Source: Neoceratodus forsteri (Eukaryota; Chordata; Ceratodontiformes; Ceratodontidae). From it: DNA of 64,000 bases. Under the pieces are notes generated by a model. It saw only the letters and a program-made list of their open reading frames with translations, was not told where the DNA came from and made no database searches. The DNA is taken from positions 468,532,001-468,596,000 of the forward strand of contig CM028136.1 in the NCBI GenBank assembly GCA_016271365.2. The letters run 5' to 3'. Below, piece by piece: positions 9,890-22,989 of the stretch. How positions within the stretch are numbered: position 1 is the first letter of the stretch; each line of letters opens with the position of its first letter. A program made the translations under genes and the position numbers.

Positions 9890-11440
9890 GTGGTTCCACC
9901 TGAGTGTCCCCTCACGAAGCCGGGTGGCAGCATGGCATAGGATAGCAGTGTGGAGGTGGGTACATGATTGAGAAAGTTCAGAAGAGTACTGTGATTTGAG
10001 GATGCAGACAAGGAGAAGCTGGTCGTGGCCACACAGGACCTGCGTGCCACAGGTGGTGGCCCACCAATCCAGAGCACCCTCTCTTAGGAAGAGGAGCTCA
10101 TTGTCAGCACCCTGGGGTGTCGTTAAGTTGAAGCTGTGGAGCGTAGCATCGATACCATGACCACAAGCAGCCAAAATGGTAAGCACATGCACATGACTGT
10201 GTAGTTCCTATGCATTTGTTGTAAGCATTACTGACTATAGGCCCCTGAGATATGGCACATTATACATTTATCAACCACTAAGACCACCATGTGGCAGTGG
10301 TCAGGACTACACATGGGCAGAACAGGCAGTTGCAGTGTACCTGGTGATGCAGGTGTTATTCATTCCACCGCATGTTGGCGCATGCATGGTGTTCTGGGTG
10401 TGCATGGGGGTCTGCATTGCAAGGCAGCCTGTGGTCTAACTTTAGACTGTAGCATTGACCAGAGTGGGTTGTGATGTGTAGCACAGCTATGCTGTTGGCC
10501 TGTTTGAGACATATGGCCTTGAATTCCTCTCCTTCCAGATGAGGATGATAGTGACAAAATTAGCCCAGATGATTCTTTGGATGACATGAACAGACAGTCC
10601 GAGTAGGACTCATCAGGGAGGACAGGGAAGGAGGGCAGGAGATGGAATGTGGGGAGCACAAAATGTTCCTCTTCTCTGACACAGAGATAGGCGTGACTGA
10701 GCTGCCCTATAAGGTGCAAGAGGATATGGGAGAGAAGCAGGAGGAGGAATGCACATGGTATGAGCCCCCAGTCAAGCCAAGCCATGCTGCAAGGGAGAGA
10801 GGCACACAGCCCTGGCACGACACACAGTGTCCTCTCCACAGCTGCAAATGGGCATCACGACAATGACCCTTGCTTCTACCATCTGGGTCCCTCCAAATGG
10901 ACACCATGTATCAGGAAATGTATAGGGTGGGCTGTAGGGGCCCATGACTCTATGAAACAGAAGCTGTGGGCAATGACAGCTGAGGTCTGTGAACAGGGCA
11001 ACAGGCAGGTGCAGGTGTTGGCAGACTGTAATGATTCCTTGTAGGCCATCCTTTCCACCATGTGCCACAATTACTACCTGCTGTAGCGCATTGCTGTGGC
11101 CCAGGAGGATCAGTCAGATATTCTGGCACACAGTACTGTGACTACAGTTACAGGTGGCATCCCTGACCCACTTGGATGAGGTAGCCGAGGCAATGTTTCA
11201 ATGGAACCCTCAGCAGCAGGCACAGGAGGGTCAGAATATAAGGGGAATGGCATGTAGGGATGAGTCTCCACTGTATCTGGGTCCATCCACATGGCCTGCA
11301 CTGGAGCCATCTTCCCTTGTAGAACTATGGGTCTGGACAGCTGTGGGTGGTCATGGGCGTGGTGCAAGCCCATTCGTGGTCCCTGTTGGTGAGGGGTCCA
11401 TGGAGGACAGTTCTCCCCACAAGCATCCCACACATGGCAG
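9890..11440 (+). pseudogene. Harbinger Myb/SANT-like (NAIF1-related) accessory protein, broken
   Basis: In Harbinger elements this protein binds DNA and carries the transposase into the nucleus. Fragments in shifting frames match the family. Near 9,920 RVAAWHRIAV resembles the AWxxIA motif of the Myb-like domain. Near 10,000 KEKLVVATQDL is followed by RATGGGPPIQSTLS and EEELIVSTLG, the GGGPP linker typical of NAIF1-like proteins. A plausible intron follows: donor GTAAGC at about 10,180 and acceptor CCTTCCAG before 10,520, joining to an acidic exon (DEDDSDKISPDDSLDDM). Further open pieces to about 11,440 may be the C-terminal part. Stops and frameshifts make it nonfunctional. Confidence 0.6.
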
Positions 11441-11897
11441 GTGAGCCTGGGGGTACCTTGTCAAGAGAACACAATTTTTAGGATCCCTGTGCTACAACCC
11501 TCCTGAGCTGAATACATAGGCAGCAGAGAGGACATTTTGATGTATTGTAACTCCCCACCATGCAATACCACCCCTCTGCCAAGTGCACTCTATTTATGCA
11601 TGTTCCCTTCCCCTGTGCTGCCTTACCCTGTGTAATGTCCTCCCATGTCAGGTGCCCTTTAGATTATGTTTCTCACTATATTTCTGTTTTCTCCTTGCCC
11701 TATTCATCTTTCACAGTTATTATGTATCGATTTCTTTATGCAACATGCATTTTCTTTGCTCTAGTAAACATTCTATGACGACAAAGTTGTGTCTTATCTT
11801 GTATCTGCAAAGCTCTGTTCAGTCAGGCAATCCCTTACCTCCTTGGAGCATCTGGCTATTCTGTGGTCACACCTGCCATAGTGGACCAGTGGCTGGT

Positions 11898-12916
11898 CTA
11901 CTGTAGTTGACCCGCCATCGTCATCCATGGTGTTACCTCAGGGATGTGCATAGGTATCCTATGTTGGACTGCTAGGTCGTGGAGGATGCTGCAGGCCATG
12001 AGTATCTTGCATATCTTTGCAAGGCTATACTGAAGAGTCCCACTGGACCGGTTCAGGCATTGGAACCTCATCTTAGGGATTCTGAAGACCCTTTCTATGT
12101 TGTTGCATGTGGCCTGGTGTGCCCCATTGTAATGCTCCTTGCTGCCAGATTGCAGCCACAGCACAAGTGTCATCAGCCAGGAAGACAGGGGATATCCACT
12201 GTCAACTGCAGAGGAAGGTAAGCGACATATGTTGTTTGTGTGCTTTGTGGGGAAGAGTGGGGTACTTTTCTTACCAAGTAGCCATCTGTCATTTTTCTGC
12301 TTGGTCTCAAACATCCAGCATAGGGAGGAAGTGAGCCAGATGAAGGAATCGTGTACCACTGGGGTACTTCACAATCACATTTGTGTTGCAATAATTGTTA
12401 ATGCACACCACCTGGACATTTAGGGAGTAGAAGCCCTTTCTTTTGATGAATGTCTCCCCTTCCTCCAAGGTGGTGTCTTGATGACAACAGGGGTGCAGTC
12501 CATCACTCCCAGCACATTGGACATGAGGGCAACCTGGTAAAATTCCCATATAGTTGCTGATCTCTGCTCCTGTATCATAGAGAATGTGATGTAGTCCTCA
12601 CACCTCTAGTCAGAGCATCTAAGAACTGGGTTAGTAGATGGGATATTGCTGACTGTGTGATCCCCAGGGTTTCCTCACAGGGTGTCTGAAACATGCCAGT
12701 GGACATAAAGCACAGCACAACTGTTACCTTTATTTTGACTGATAATGCCTGCCTCCTGGCTGTGATGCTCTGGAGGTCCTCATGGAGTATATCACACAGT
12801 TAATGGATGTTGTTGTGTTCTAGCCAGTACTGGTTCACCACCTCTTGGTCAGACAGCTCCAGGTAGGTATGGTGGGGGTCTGTGGACCCTCTTGGAGGCA
12901 TATGGCCATTGGACAT
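11898..12916 (-). pseudogene. PIF-Harbinger DDE transposase (HARBI1-like), frameshifted
   Basis: This is the transposase that cuts and joins Harbinger ends. I place the start at the ATG at 12,916 (MSNGHMPPRG) because the family N-terminus (LSVKIKVTVVLCFMSTGMFQ, then ITQSAISHLL) follows in frame. The catalytic triad can be read: VLGVMDCT holds the first Asp, HDSFIWLTSS the second, and NNIERVFRIPKMRF the Glu. DSGYPLSSWLMT and GTLQYSLAKICKILMACSIL are also typical of HARBI1. The N-terminal, middle and C-terminal parts lie in different frames and there is a stop after NNIH, so the copy is inactive although all three catalytic residues survive. A GTAAG near 12,217-12,221 on the plus strand is probably coincidental. 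Confidence 0.88.
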
Positions 12917-15900
12917 GCCTGTGTCAATGGTTCGCATAGGCCTGGTCCAGGTCCAAACCCCAGATCAGCTCCAGCAGCAACTGGTGCACTCGCATGTTAT
13001 GTGTCCAAGTGTGTCTTACACAGGCCTTGTTACCTTCTGTAGCTCCCTGCACTAGTATTCTGTATCCCTGTGTTGATTTGCAACTGCTTACAGCCTGCCT
13101 TTTGGGGGACATTCTGTTTGCGATTGCACGCAAACAGTTCAAGGATGCTAATTGCATTGAATATGTGACTGTGCCTGATATGCATGGCCAGTGTACTCAT
13201 TTGCATGCTGATTGCATGCATTGATTTTAGCAATTGTTGGCAAACCTTTACTCGATACACATGTAGATCCAGTATGGGGCAACAATCACTACACAGATGC
13301 AAATGTCATTTAGTGCTCGCTAACCACATTTGTGCCTATATAGACATTCAAATATCTATCATATATCCTATGATTTGAACATTGTACAGTTTATAAAACA
13401 TAGTATAAATTGGCCAGACAATAGCCTGGCTCAGAATAAGCCTTTCACAATCACTTGTGAAGGTGCAGGACTTGCATAATTCACTTGTGGCTCTGCCAAT
13501 TGTGAGAATTGCTCTTCTCATCATATGTGAAGTTACGTGGTATCTTCTGCATCATCTTGCATATCCCATATTCATATATCACAGGAAATTGCACTGAAAT
13601 GAATGGTGATTTCCTGTAAAATATCTAGAAATATCTAAATGTACAGTACTGGGACATATCTCTGGCTACCACTGTATAGTACGGAGTGTGTTTAAGTGAG
13701 TTTGCATTGCATCCCCACATTATGAACAGTTAGATTAGACAATATGTTTCAAACTGACTTTACAGAATGCTAATTTTAAATCTGAATGCATTGGCAATGT
13801 GGGTTCTGTTACAAAATGCTTTGCAAAGTGATATACACAATTTCCTGGGAACTCATTTAAAACTCACTGCTGTTCCTGAAGTCAGTGCATTTGCAGCTGA
13901 AATCATAGCTCATTATCAGTCAAATGCAAAATTACTTATAGTTAATGCATGTTAAACTGTAATTGAATGAGCAGAGCAGTACTAAAACAGAAGACATGTG
14001 ATAGAGTAACTGTGACATACTGGCAATAACAGTGCTAGAGCTTTTAGTGATTGCTGTCCCAAAATTAGAATAGGGTTATGCTATCCTTCTGAGGTTCAAC
14101 TTTTAGAATGAGATGGGTTAAACCAGGGACAGCTTGCATAGTTCAGTTGGCTGTATCCATAAAAAACAGAGAAGAAGCTCAAAGCTGGCCTAGTGGAATT
14201 ACACATTCAAATGAGGAACACGGGTTCATGTCATGATCTCGACCCTTAGCTCCAGGTTCGTGGAGCTCCAGGAGTGCTGCAGAAGCAGCACATTCAGACT
14301 CTGAAGAGGGAAGGGCATGTCATCCACTTTAAAAGTACCTTCCATGGTACCTGTGGACACAACCATGGATATTTGGGGAAACTTGGATTGCCCGACAGTT
14401 GAGACACCTGTAAGATCGGCATTGCATGGTGACCTATATTTCAAAAGAGGAGGGTCAAGGATAGGGAGGAAAAGAAGCATTTGAAGAAAATAGGTAGAGT
14501 GTGCAGATGACCTAACTGCCAGTCTCCACAACTAATAAGGCTATCCTGGCCTTTTGCCACCTCATCCCTTAGAGAGTAGGCACTCACTCTCATTTGCTGA
14601 GGAGTCTCCAGGCCTGGGGCTTGCCCAATTCATTGGGAGTGGAAATGTAAGTCCTATAGGGGTCCGCCTTTGTGGAGCTTATTCTGCTAAGCATAACTGG
14701 AGGAGGTTTAGGAACAACACTTGGAAGGGGACTATGTCCACCCAAGTCCTGATGTTGGTGGAAAGGCAACCATATGAAGCAGATGTAACCCTGGCACCAT
14801 CCTTCTGAAGGGCTACACTACCACTGCCTTTGCTGGCCAGACCAAGGTTGAGGGGCCTGGGTTCTTACTTTACTTTAAAACTGGTTCTTTCCCAAGATAA
14901 CAAAAATGTGCAGTGCCTCCACCCAGAGTACATTTACGTGGGCCAGATTAATACCTGGTACAAGCCTCTGGGATGCTGTACCCACCTACAATACCATAGG
15001 GCCAGCCCAAACATGACCCACTCTTCAAAATCCCACATTAAGACATTTAGCAATTCTTGACTCTCTCTAATAATATGCTCATGGCAACAGAATTATGCAA
15101 AAACATCAAATAATTTATTTACATGGGGTGAGAGTTAGGAAGGGACAATTGTAAGTAGAGGTTAAGCTATTTACAATTGGCATTAGTTTGATTTTGTTTA
15201 GATTGTAATCAGTATAATCATTTTGCATTTTAAGTTTAAACATTAATCACAGTGGCCACCCACCAACCTCTGAGGTAGTTAGCATATTTGATCTGTCGAT
15301 CTAGCTAGCTGCATTAGATGGCAGAAACATTGTATTAGATGCCTACACAATACCAGTCCCAAAAATGTATATGAAGCCCACAATTCTAAACCTTTTTCTG
15401 GGTACCCAGTACTAGAGTCTTAAATGTTGCAGGCCTGTTATGTGGTGCAGTTGGGATGGCTGGCTGAGTTGGGGCCCTTGAAAGAAAAGCAGATTAATCT
15501 TGGCTCTGATAATTATCTTTACAACAAACTCTGTAAAAAGGTTACTCCCTTGCTTAGTTAGCTGGGGCCTTAAATCACTGACGCTAGGCAACAACTTGCA
15601 ATAACTACTTACATGTCCCTTCAGATTTGAATAGGGCACGGATTCTGCATATTCACGATTTGGTAGTCATCATAGGCAAGCTGAAGTTAGGCTATACAAG
15701 GTAGAGTCAGGGGATTTCAGCATGTGAGATCTGCTTTAGATGCTGAGATGCAGGAAAAGGCTTGCAGCCAGGGACCCTCTTACTGACTGCAAGATCTTGT
15801 AGCTTTTGCAGGTGAAAAGTGTCTCTAGCTTCTTTTGGAGTGCCCGTCTTTGTAGGTGGAAAACATCTTCTGGTACAGACCACGCTGGGACTGGAGGTCC

Positions 15901-17289
15901 ACCCTCTCTTGAGCATTGGTTAATGCAGGGTGCAGACAAACGATAAGTACTTCTGGGCCTTCTGGCCCCAAACAGGATCTCAATTACTCAAACGTGTACC
16001 ATGGTGTACTTTTGCTGCTGGCAGCCTCTCTTTCTCTCTGCCAGAGGTAGAAGCCCCTCCAATATGGAAGGGCTCACACTGAATTGAACTAGGCCATTTT
16101 GTCTAGCTGGGGGCCAGAATGCCCCCCCCCCATTGTAGAGGGGCTGCCACTTGAACTGAGCTCAGCCTGAAAATCTATGAGTTTTATGGAGTTTTTCTGG
16201 GGCTCCTGATTTGCTGAGTCCACTTGTGTGTTCCTTTACAATTGGCTGAAATCACTTGTCAATGCCCAAAATGAATATTCATTAGCCTCCTTCAATGCTA
16301 AATAGGCTCCCTGTTTTGGTGCCTGAATTTAGTCCCTGCGCTTTCCCCACAAGCCTTTTGCAATGCCCCAAGAACCTCTGGCACTGTCCCAACAATCTTT
16401 GCTCTGAAATCTTGGCTTTCTGATTAGCTGCTTACTGCAGAACATGGCTGCTAGTGCTTACAGTCCCATTGCAGTTTAACACAGTCCCTGAAATAAAGTT
16501 CTGGTGTAGCCAGGTAAAATATTTATTTTACTTCCTTTCCCCACCATTCAGTTATCATCACTGTGCCCTCTTCAATGCTGCTAAGTTTAAATATTTTATT
16601 ACAGTCTTTAGCCGGTCACTAGTGCCAAAATCACCAGTCCCCAGGCACTAGACAAGCAGCTACAAGGGTGCCAACTTTAATAGTCAGGTTGTGCACAGTA
16701 CATTTACTCTATTTACAAAAATACCACACTGTAGGTTAGCCCCTTTAATGCCCTTAAGAACACTTACATTTATTTACATTTATTAGCAGCCCTTTTCTTG
16801 CTGCAGCTGCAGAAACACAGTGCCCCTATACCCACTCATAAATATTAATGCCCCTCATTAACATTCATAGAGCCGGGCTAGTCACAAAACAGCACTCGCA
16901 ACGCTCTTTATTTACTTTGTCTGGTGGTTTCCTCTGGTCCAACCCAAGTCACTGGCCCCCACCCTGCACCTTATGGGGACCGAGACCACTGGAGAAGCCA
17001 CTCTTGGACCACAACTGCGGTTGGAATGGAGTGCACCTTTGCACATGCCTGAGCCCACTGGCCAGCTTAAGGAAACACTGGCAACTTGCCATCCTGCTCC
17101 GTGAGCTCAGAAGAGGGCAAAATAGAAGAAAAGGGCTCTTGGGGACCCTGGGTCACACAAGGACTTGGGCCAGTGGTGGTGAACACTTCGGGGAACATCT
17201 GGGGAGAACAGGAGGCAAAAGGAGGCAGACTGGAGTAACAGGAGGCAAACAAGATATAAGATAAGCCTCCATTTGGGGGGTATTACACA
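12917..17289. other. 4.4 kb without an assignable gene
   Basis: I see no transposon domain or conserved protein. The part next to the Harbinger transposase (to about 13,400) is probably its 5' flank. Open frames at 14,226-14,531 (-), 14,554-14,808 (+) and 14,830-15,060 (+) have mixed, nonrepetitive composition but no motif I recognise. A C homopolymer lies at about 16,121-16,130. AT-rich and unique-looking sequence alternates. This is the best candidate in the window for ordinary intergenic or intronic host DNA. Confidence 0.4.
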
Positions 17290-17345
17290 GATATCTCAGT
17301 TTATTTATTTATTTATGTATTCATTTATTTATATGTTAGAAGATT
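17290..17345 (-). repeat. (TTTA)n tract, probable LINE 3' tail
   Basis: On the minus strand this is an (ATAAA)/(TAAA)n run, the kind of short repeat that ends many non-LTR elements. It lies downstream of the minus-strand LINE coding at 17.9-19.5 kb and is likely its 3' end. Confidence 0.55.
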
Positions 17346-17568
17346 CAGATGATACTTCTGAGCACAAGTGTTCTTTTACAAAGGTTCTACCTCAAAGTTA
17401 CAAGTTTTACAATAGATGACTCAATAGAATTACAGTAAATGTTACAATTAAGTAAGAGACAGGGCGAATGAGCACATTCCACAGGGAAAGCTTGTTTAAC
17501 AGTAAAAGAAACACCAAGCTGTGTGAGTACAAAGCTGACTAAACAAGAACAGGTTCAAGCAGCAGGGC

Positions 17569-17837
17569 TAGAGAGACAGCACAGCAAAACATTTCATGAA
17601 ATTATGCTGTTCCTCAAAATTTTTCTCAGGGTGTGAAGTTGCAAACTTTCACCCACGGAACGCGAAATGTCACCTCAGAATGCACAATTTCACCTGAAAT
17701 GGCAAAATTTCACCCATGAAATTTCACATTTCGCAGGTGAAATTTCACAACTTTGCACCCTGGGAAAAATTTTTCTAAATGTGAGAATTTTGCAAAATAT
17801 TTTGGGTAACGAAATTTCGCAGTTTTACACATCTCTA
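17569..17837. mobile_element. Fold-back MITE with TAGAGA ends
   Basis: TAGAGA at 17,569 and TCTCTA ending at 17,837 bound an inverted repeat: AAAATTTTTCTCAGGGTG near 17,617 is mirrored by CACCCTGGGAAAAATTTTT near 17,756. The interior is filled with AAATTTCAC-type repeats in both orientations. The TAGAGATGTG end resembles hAT-type MITEs, but I see no matching 8-bp flanks. It sits inside the 3' part of the minus-strand LINE. Confidence 0.6.
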
Positions 17838-17869
17838 ATTGGAAAGCATTTTTCTAAGGGCTCAAAGTT

Positions 17870-19480
17870 TCCCTGCAATTAGAGGTGAGGTTTCTAAGAT
17901 TACTGCTTTTAGCATAGATGGCAGCATCATCTGCATACAGGAGAACATGAGCTGACTGACAGTCATCTGGCAAGTGGTTAATAAAAAGGCCAAAGAGAAA
18001 AGAGCCCAGAATAGAACCCTGTGGCACACTTATGGTTAATATCTGGTTGTCAGGCAGGGAACCAGGGAGCCATCAGTTTTCACCCTGTGTGTGTTCAGAT
18101 AGATAACTTTGGAACTATGCCACTGAGTCTATAGACAGATCAAGGCCAAAGAGCTCATTGAGTTGCAGTTGCCAGTTGAGCAAATCAAAGGCCTTTGTTA
18201 GGTCAATATAAATGGCTCCCACTATATTACCAGTATCAAGGGCCTCATGCATACAGTTGGTGTATTCTACCAGTGCTGTATTGGTGCTGTGGAGCTTCCC
18301 AAAACCATGCTGCAGGACACATTGCAGTTCATATTTATGTAGATATGTGACTAGTTGATCTGACACAATTAGACAGTGGGGAGAGGATCAAGATAGGTCT
18401 GTAATTAACTATATTGGAATAATCACCATTTTTGAATACAGGAGTGACCAGCACAGATTTCCACTTTTCTGGGAACTGGTGATACCTCAGCAAGAAGTTG
18501 ACAATTCTGGAGATGGGGAGGAAGAGTTCATCCAGAGCCAGGGTGAGTAACTGCGTATTCAGTGTGCCCCAACCCCCCTGGTTTTGCCGAGGACCTTTCT
18601 AATATGCTTTAGGGTATCTTTAACAGATATAGTATTGAAGTAAAGTTTAGGATGCCTTAGGTCCTTAGGTCAGGGTCCTGAAAGAGGCCAGCTTCATGAT
18701 CAGGACCCCTGGAGATGGGCTGGTCCGGCACACCTGGGATGATGGCAATGAGGTCCATGATGGCTTCATTAAATCTACTGGCAATCATACATTGACCAAG
18801 GACCTCTTTCCTGTCAACCATGAGCATTCTTGGGGGCATTTTTTTCACCTTTGCCCTGAAGCTGTGAAACATTTTCACAAGGTGTATGTTGGGCCTAGCA
18901 GTACTCTGGTTTAGCCAGTCTTCTTTCTCTGGTACATTTTTTTCTGACTTCTTTAAATTTTTGGATGTGAGCCACTGACTCAATTTCCCTGGTCACTGAT
19001 CCCAGTCTATCTCACTCTTTCATAAGAGTAAGAAGCTCAGGGGTGATCCAGGCAGATAGTTTTCCCCTTAACCTTACATTTTTTTGAGAGGTGCAAATTT
19101 GTCACAGACTTTAGAGAATTCAGTGATAAATAATTCAAGAGCAGAACTGATATTGAGAATTGCATCTAAGTAACTCCAGTCAATTAGGCCTAGATAGGAT
19201 TTGAAGTCAGACAGCTTACTTTGGTTTGGGACCTTGCTTGTAATGAGTCAGGGGTCTCAAACTGTTTGACTACCCATACACATAGCATCTGTGAGCGATC
19301 GCTTAGAGTGTAAGGCAGAACTTTGACTGATTTAACCCTGTGAGGGTGATTTACCAGAACCCATTCGATTAGTGTCCTGGTCCCAGTTCTATAGTTGGTT
19401 CTGGTGGTTTCTATGGGGGGGGGGCACCAAAATTGGCCCTCAGTGCAGGTGCTGAAAGTCAAGCAGACTAGAGAGACCAT
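17870..19480 (-). pseudogene. LINE ORF2 remnant (endonuclease end plus RT), clade unresolved
   Basis: Read from 19,480 downward, the end of an APE-type endonuclease comes first: LIEWVLVNHPHRV, VLPYTLSD (the SDH block as SD) and a KVKGK motif. A linker follows (18,983-18,657), then RT blocks: KWKSVLVTPVFKNGD and NYRPI (about 18,480-18,390), HGFGKLHSTNTALVEYT, palm A AIYIDLTKAFDLLNW (about 18,180), block B SVPQGSILGSFLFGLF and block C VLLYADDAAIY (about 17,900-17,940). The wording points to the jockey/L2/CR1 supergroup but differs from the CR1 copies at 1-6 kb. It is 5'-truncated, frameshifted and lacks most of the RT thumb. Confidence 0.8.
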
Positions 19481-19619
19481 TAGGCCTATTCTGCTGGCAT
19501 TTTAGTATGTTAGCATATAAATATTTTGCCAATGCATGTATTCGTACTGCCAATTAAAAGTGTGCTGCCAATAGTAGCAAATTCCATTTAAGGCAGTGGG
19601 GTTGACCGATTGTAAAAGG

Positions 19620-22200
19620 AAATACTAACTAGCCACTTGGTGAGGGTGGGCTGCCAAGGAAAGGAGTTGAGACAGAATTTCACTGTCACTGGATTCCGGA
19701 GGGGTATGACCAAAAATGGACATTGTAGCCTTATTGAATTGCAAGTATTTAAAAGAATGGAAAACAGGTATGGAAAAATGATTTTGCAGCTGCCCAGGAG
19801 ACAAAATCTGGCCCCACTCAATAAGTGAGGAAACAGAGGTCTCATTCAAACAAGAGCAGAAAGATACAGGAATTTGGTGGCCACCAATATGAATATTAGG
19901 GTTTGCCAAGACTGGTTGAAGTAAGGACCGAGACCAGTCCAGGTGAAGAAATTGTTCCAGCTGTACATGAGCCTTAAGAGACCACACCAGTGGGGGAAAA
20001 TGCAGGAGGGGTGGCAAATAAGTTGGCTTAATATAGAGCAGACTGCTGAGATGATTGCTGGCCTTCTGGCAAAAAGGTTATTCAATTTGTAACCATAAGG
20101 GTCTATATCCCACCCTGTCTAGCTCCTCTGGAGTAAAAGCCCATTGCAAAGATTTTGCACCATGCAAAGCTAAGTAATAAAGGAAAAAATTAGGGAAATG
20201 CAGGCTGCTTCTCTCCCTTTGGAGACTGAGTTCAGAATATGCATGTCAGACTGTGCCCTCTCTCCAGAGGAAGCAGTTCAAAAGCCGTTGAAGTGATATA
20301 AACCAAGCTTTAGGCAGGAAAGCCACCAGCAATCCCAGCGGGTAAAGCAATTGAGGGAGAATGTTCATCTTGACAATGTTGAACTGACCCCAGACGGTCA
20401 AGGGCAGGGCAGCCAATCTGGCCAGATCATTCTTAACAGATTGCAGGAGGGGAGGGAGATTTAAAGGGACCAAATCCAAGAGGAGACAGGACAAGCAAAT
20501 TCCCAGATATTTTAGAGGCGAGGGTTCCCATGACAAGTCCAACTCCAGAATCTCCTGCCTGGAAATAGAAGTATTTAAGGGCATGACTTGAGACTTGTCT
20601 AGATTCAACTTATAACCCACTAATTTGGAAAATGAATCGATCTCAGATAGGGCCACAGGGATAGAAGAGACTGGATCTTCAGTATGTTGGAGCAAGTCAT
20701 CTGCGTAAGCAGATAGTTTGTGCTTCACCCCTCCCAGTCATTATTCCTTTAATATTTTGGGAAGTCTGCAGTTTATAGAGAAGGGGCTCCAAATATAAGT
20801 TAAACAGGGAAGGGGAATGGGAACAGCCCTACCTTGTACCTTTAAATTACAGTGAACTCTAGTAGTGGGTTTGCTATACATGTCTTGAATCCATTTATAG
20901 AAATTGGCAGGTATACCAAATTTCTGGAGGACCTCAAACAGAAAGGGTCACGCTACGTAATCAAAAGCTTTTTCTGTGTCCAGGGAGACCAGATCCCCTG
21001 GGGAACTGCTCTCTCTGGACACAGGAATTAGGTACAAGAGCTTCCTCAAGTGATCGCTGGACATGCGGCCAGCCATAAAGCCCACCTGAAATGGAGAAAT
21101 CAGCCCCTCCCACATGAATTGCAATCTACTAGCAAGAACCTTAGCCAGGATCTTAATATCCAAATTCAATAGCGAAACTGGGTGGTACCTGGATGGCAGG
21201 AAGTCATCCTTGCCAGGTTTCTGAATAAGTGTTATCCAAGCTTGAGTGAAAGAGTGGTCCTCCAACCCTTCAGTCAAGAAAAAATGAAATAGTTGGGTAA
21301 GGAGGGGCGCTAGTTTTTCTGAAAAAAAAACTTACAGAAATTGTTATTAAAGCCATTTGGGCCAGGTGCTTTAACCAGGGGGAGCTGCTTGATTACATCA
21401 AGAACCACTGAGACCCTAACTGGTTCCTCTAGGAACTCCTGCTGGGTGGAATAAAGGGACAGAAGGGGAATTTCCTCCAGGTAGGCCTGGATTCACATCT
21501 TATCAGCCAGGGTCACTGGAGTGTCATTATATAAGGTTTTATAGAAATCTCTGAAGGCATCCACAATGTCACGAAGCCAGGCAAGGTTAATGTCACCCAG
21601 CCGAGGATGCGAATGATGGATCACCTTCGTTTCTTCCAGCTGCTGAAGCCTCCATGCCAGAAGTCAGCTGGCTCTTTCACCGGATTCTAGATAACAAGAA
21701 CTGGTATGAAGAATGGCCAGTTCTGATTTTTCAGCAAGTAGGTCTGCATATTTTAAATGGGAGACATCAAGTTCCTGCCAGACATCAGGAGGTGAACTGG
21801 GGGATTAGCACATCTCCAGGCACCTAGTATCTAACAAGAGTCAGTCCTCTTCCAGAGCATGATGATTTTTGAGTTCGCTAGCTAGCTTGATGCACTCACC
21901 CCAGGTGGCACATTTCAGGACCCCCCATAACCAATCTAACCTAGACACAGAACCTCTGTTTACTTCTATTAAATTGAGATGGAATTGTCTCAGATGATGG
22001 ACCATGGTGGAATATTTTAAAAGTTGGGAGTTAAGGTGCTAAATCCTGTCTCTTTCCTCCCACTCATTCAAAACTTGTATCAGCCCTATGGGCACATAAT
22101 CCAAAAGGACCTTGGTTAGAATATCAGATGACATAAGGACACTCAGAGAGTGTTTACTCATGAGAAAAAAATTGATTCTGAAAGAGGACCCATTACACCA
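19620..22200 (-). pseudogene. L1/Tx1-like ORF2 remnant, linker through C-terminus
   Basis: Reading downward from about 22,200, the linker between endonuclease and RT includes WGVLKCATWGECIKLA and LLAWRLQQLEETK. The RT follows: AWITLIQKPGKDDFLPSRY, VSLLNLDIKILAKVLASRLQ, LDTEKAFDYV (21,277-20,948), a GCSHSPSLFNLYLEPLL block near 20,820, and the catalytic AYADDLL at about 20,696-20,712. Then come LNLDKSQVMPLN and LKYLGICLS. The C-terminal region (20,017-19,625) carries typical L1 wording (FKYLQF). The endonuclease itself is missing. Frames change several times and stops are present, so it is inactive. Confidence 0.87.
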
Positions 22201-22989
22201 TGAAAATTAGTAGATAACCAAAATACCCCTAGCAGACTGCAGGTGTCAGGGCCACTTAGTTAAGATGTTTGCAGTATGCTTAAGTGATTGACAACATTTG
22301 AAAGAGAAGTTTGCTACAATTAATTTACCAAATTGAGATTTTAAAACCAGTTAATTAGGGTGTACCCAGAAGACCTGGAGCTATGAGCTATGAATGAAAT
22401 TGGGTAAGTAACGGTAGTCAGAAAACAACATCAAATGCTGAAATAACCACATCGAGTTTAGCAGGGGCTAGATAAACAATGGATAATATTGGGATTCCCA
22501 AATATAATGGTAAAACCAGGCAAACAGTATAATCAGCAAGCAGAGTGAACACTGGTAACAAAACCTAGAACTGGACGTTGCAGACACATGTGTCATATAG
22601 GGTGAGCAGAGAATGTCAGACAGTCATAGAGTATGGAATGCAACACCATCAAGGCAACTGATCCAAACCTGGAAGGCAGTAAAAGTTGTCTACACAGTGA
22701 AACTAGTCAGCTTGGTTATGAATAACATCAAGAGGCAATTACATAGTTACCAAAAACAACAGTATACTAGCACATTCCCCCTTAGCAGGTAGGGCATAGC
22801 TGTGGTGTGCTTCACTTAACAGCCACTAAATCAGAATGAATCACCTTTACTGGTACCTTTAGGTTCCATGGGCCATGCAAGGAACAGTTTGATAGCATGA
22901 GTTGGCGGGAACCTAGGGAGCAGCATGGCTGGCTGACTGGCTGACTCATGGCTGACTCTGGGCAGACTCCCCATGTCCTTTGCAGAGGT
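22201..22989. other. Junction region between the two L1 parts
   Basis: This joins the 5' limit of the minus-strand L1 ORF2 and the plus-strand L1 5'UTR monomers. I see no coding. A GGCTG-type short repeat (TGGCTGGCTGACTGGCTGAC) lies at about 22,928. It probably contains the breakpoint of an inversion. Confidence 0.4.

Larger units (their letters stand above)
9890..12916. mobile_element. PIF-Harbinger DNA transposon with two convergent genes
   Basis: A plus-strand Myb/NAIF1-like gene (about 9,890-11,440) and a minus-strand DDE transposase gene (12,916 to 11,898) converge near 11.5-11.9 kb, which is the usual composition of vertebrate Harbinger elements. I could not identify the terminal inverted repeats or the 3-bp target duplication, so the true limits are probably wider. 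A TATA-like CCTATATAG at 13,336-13,344 lies about 420 bp upstream of the transposase start and reads as CTATATAGG on its strand. Confidence 0.8.

Noticed and set aside
14226..15060. Open frames of 76-101 codons on both strands
   Set aside because: No recognised motif, no splice-supported extension; left as unassigned.
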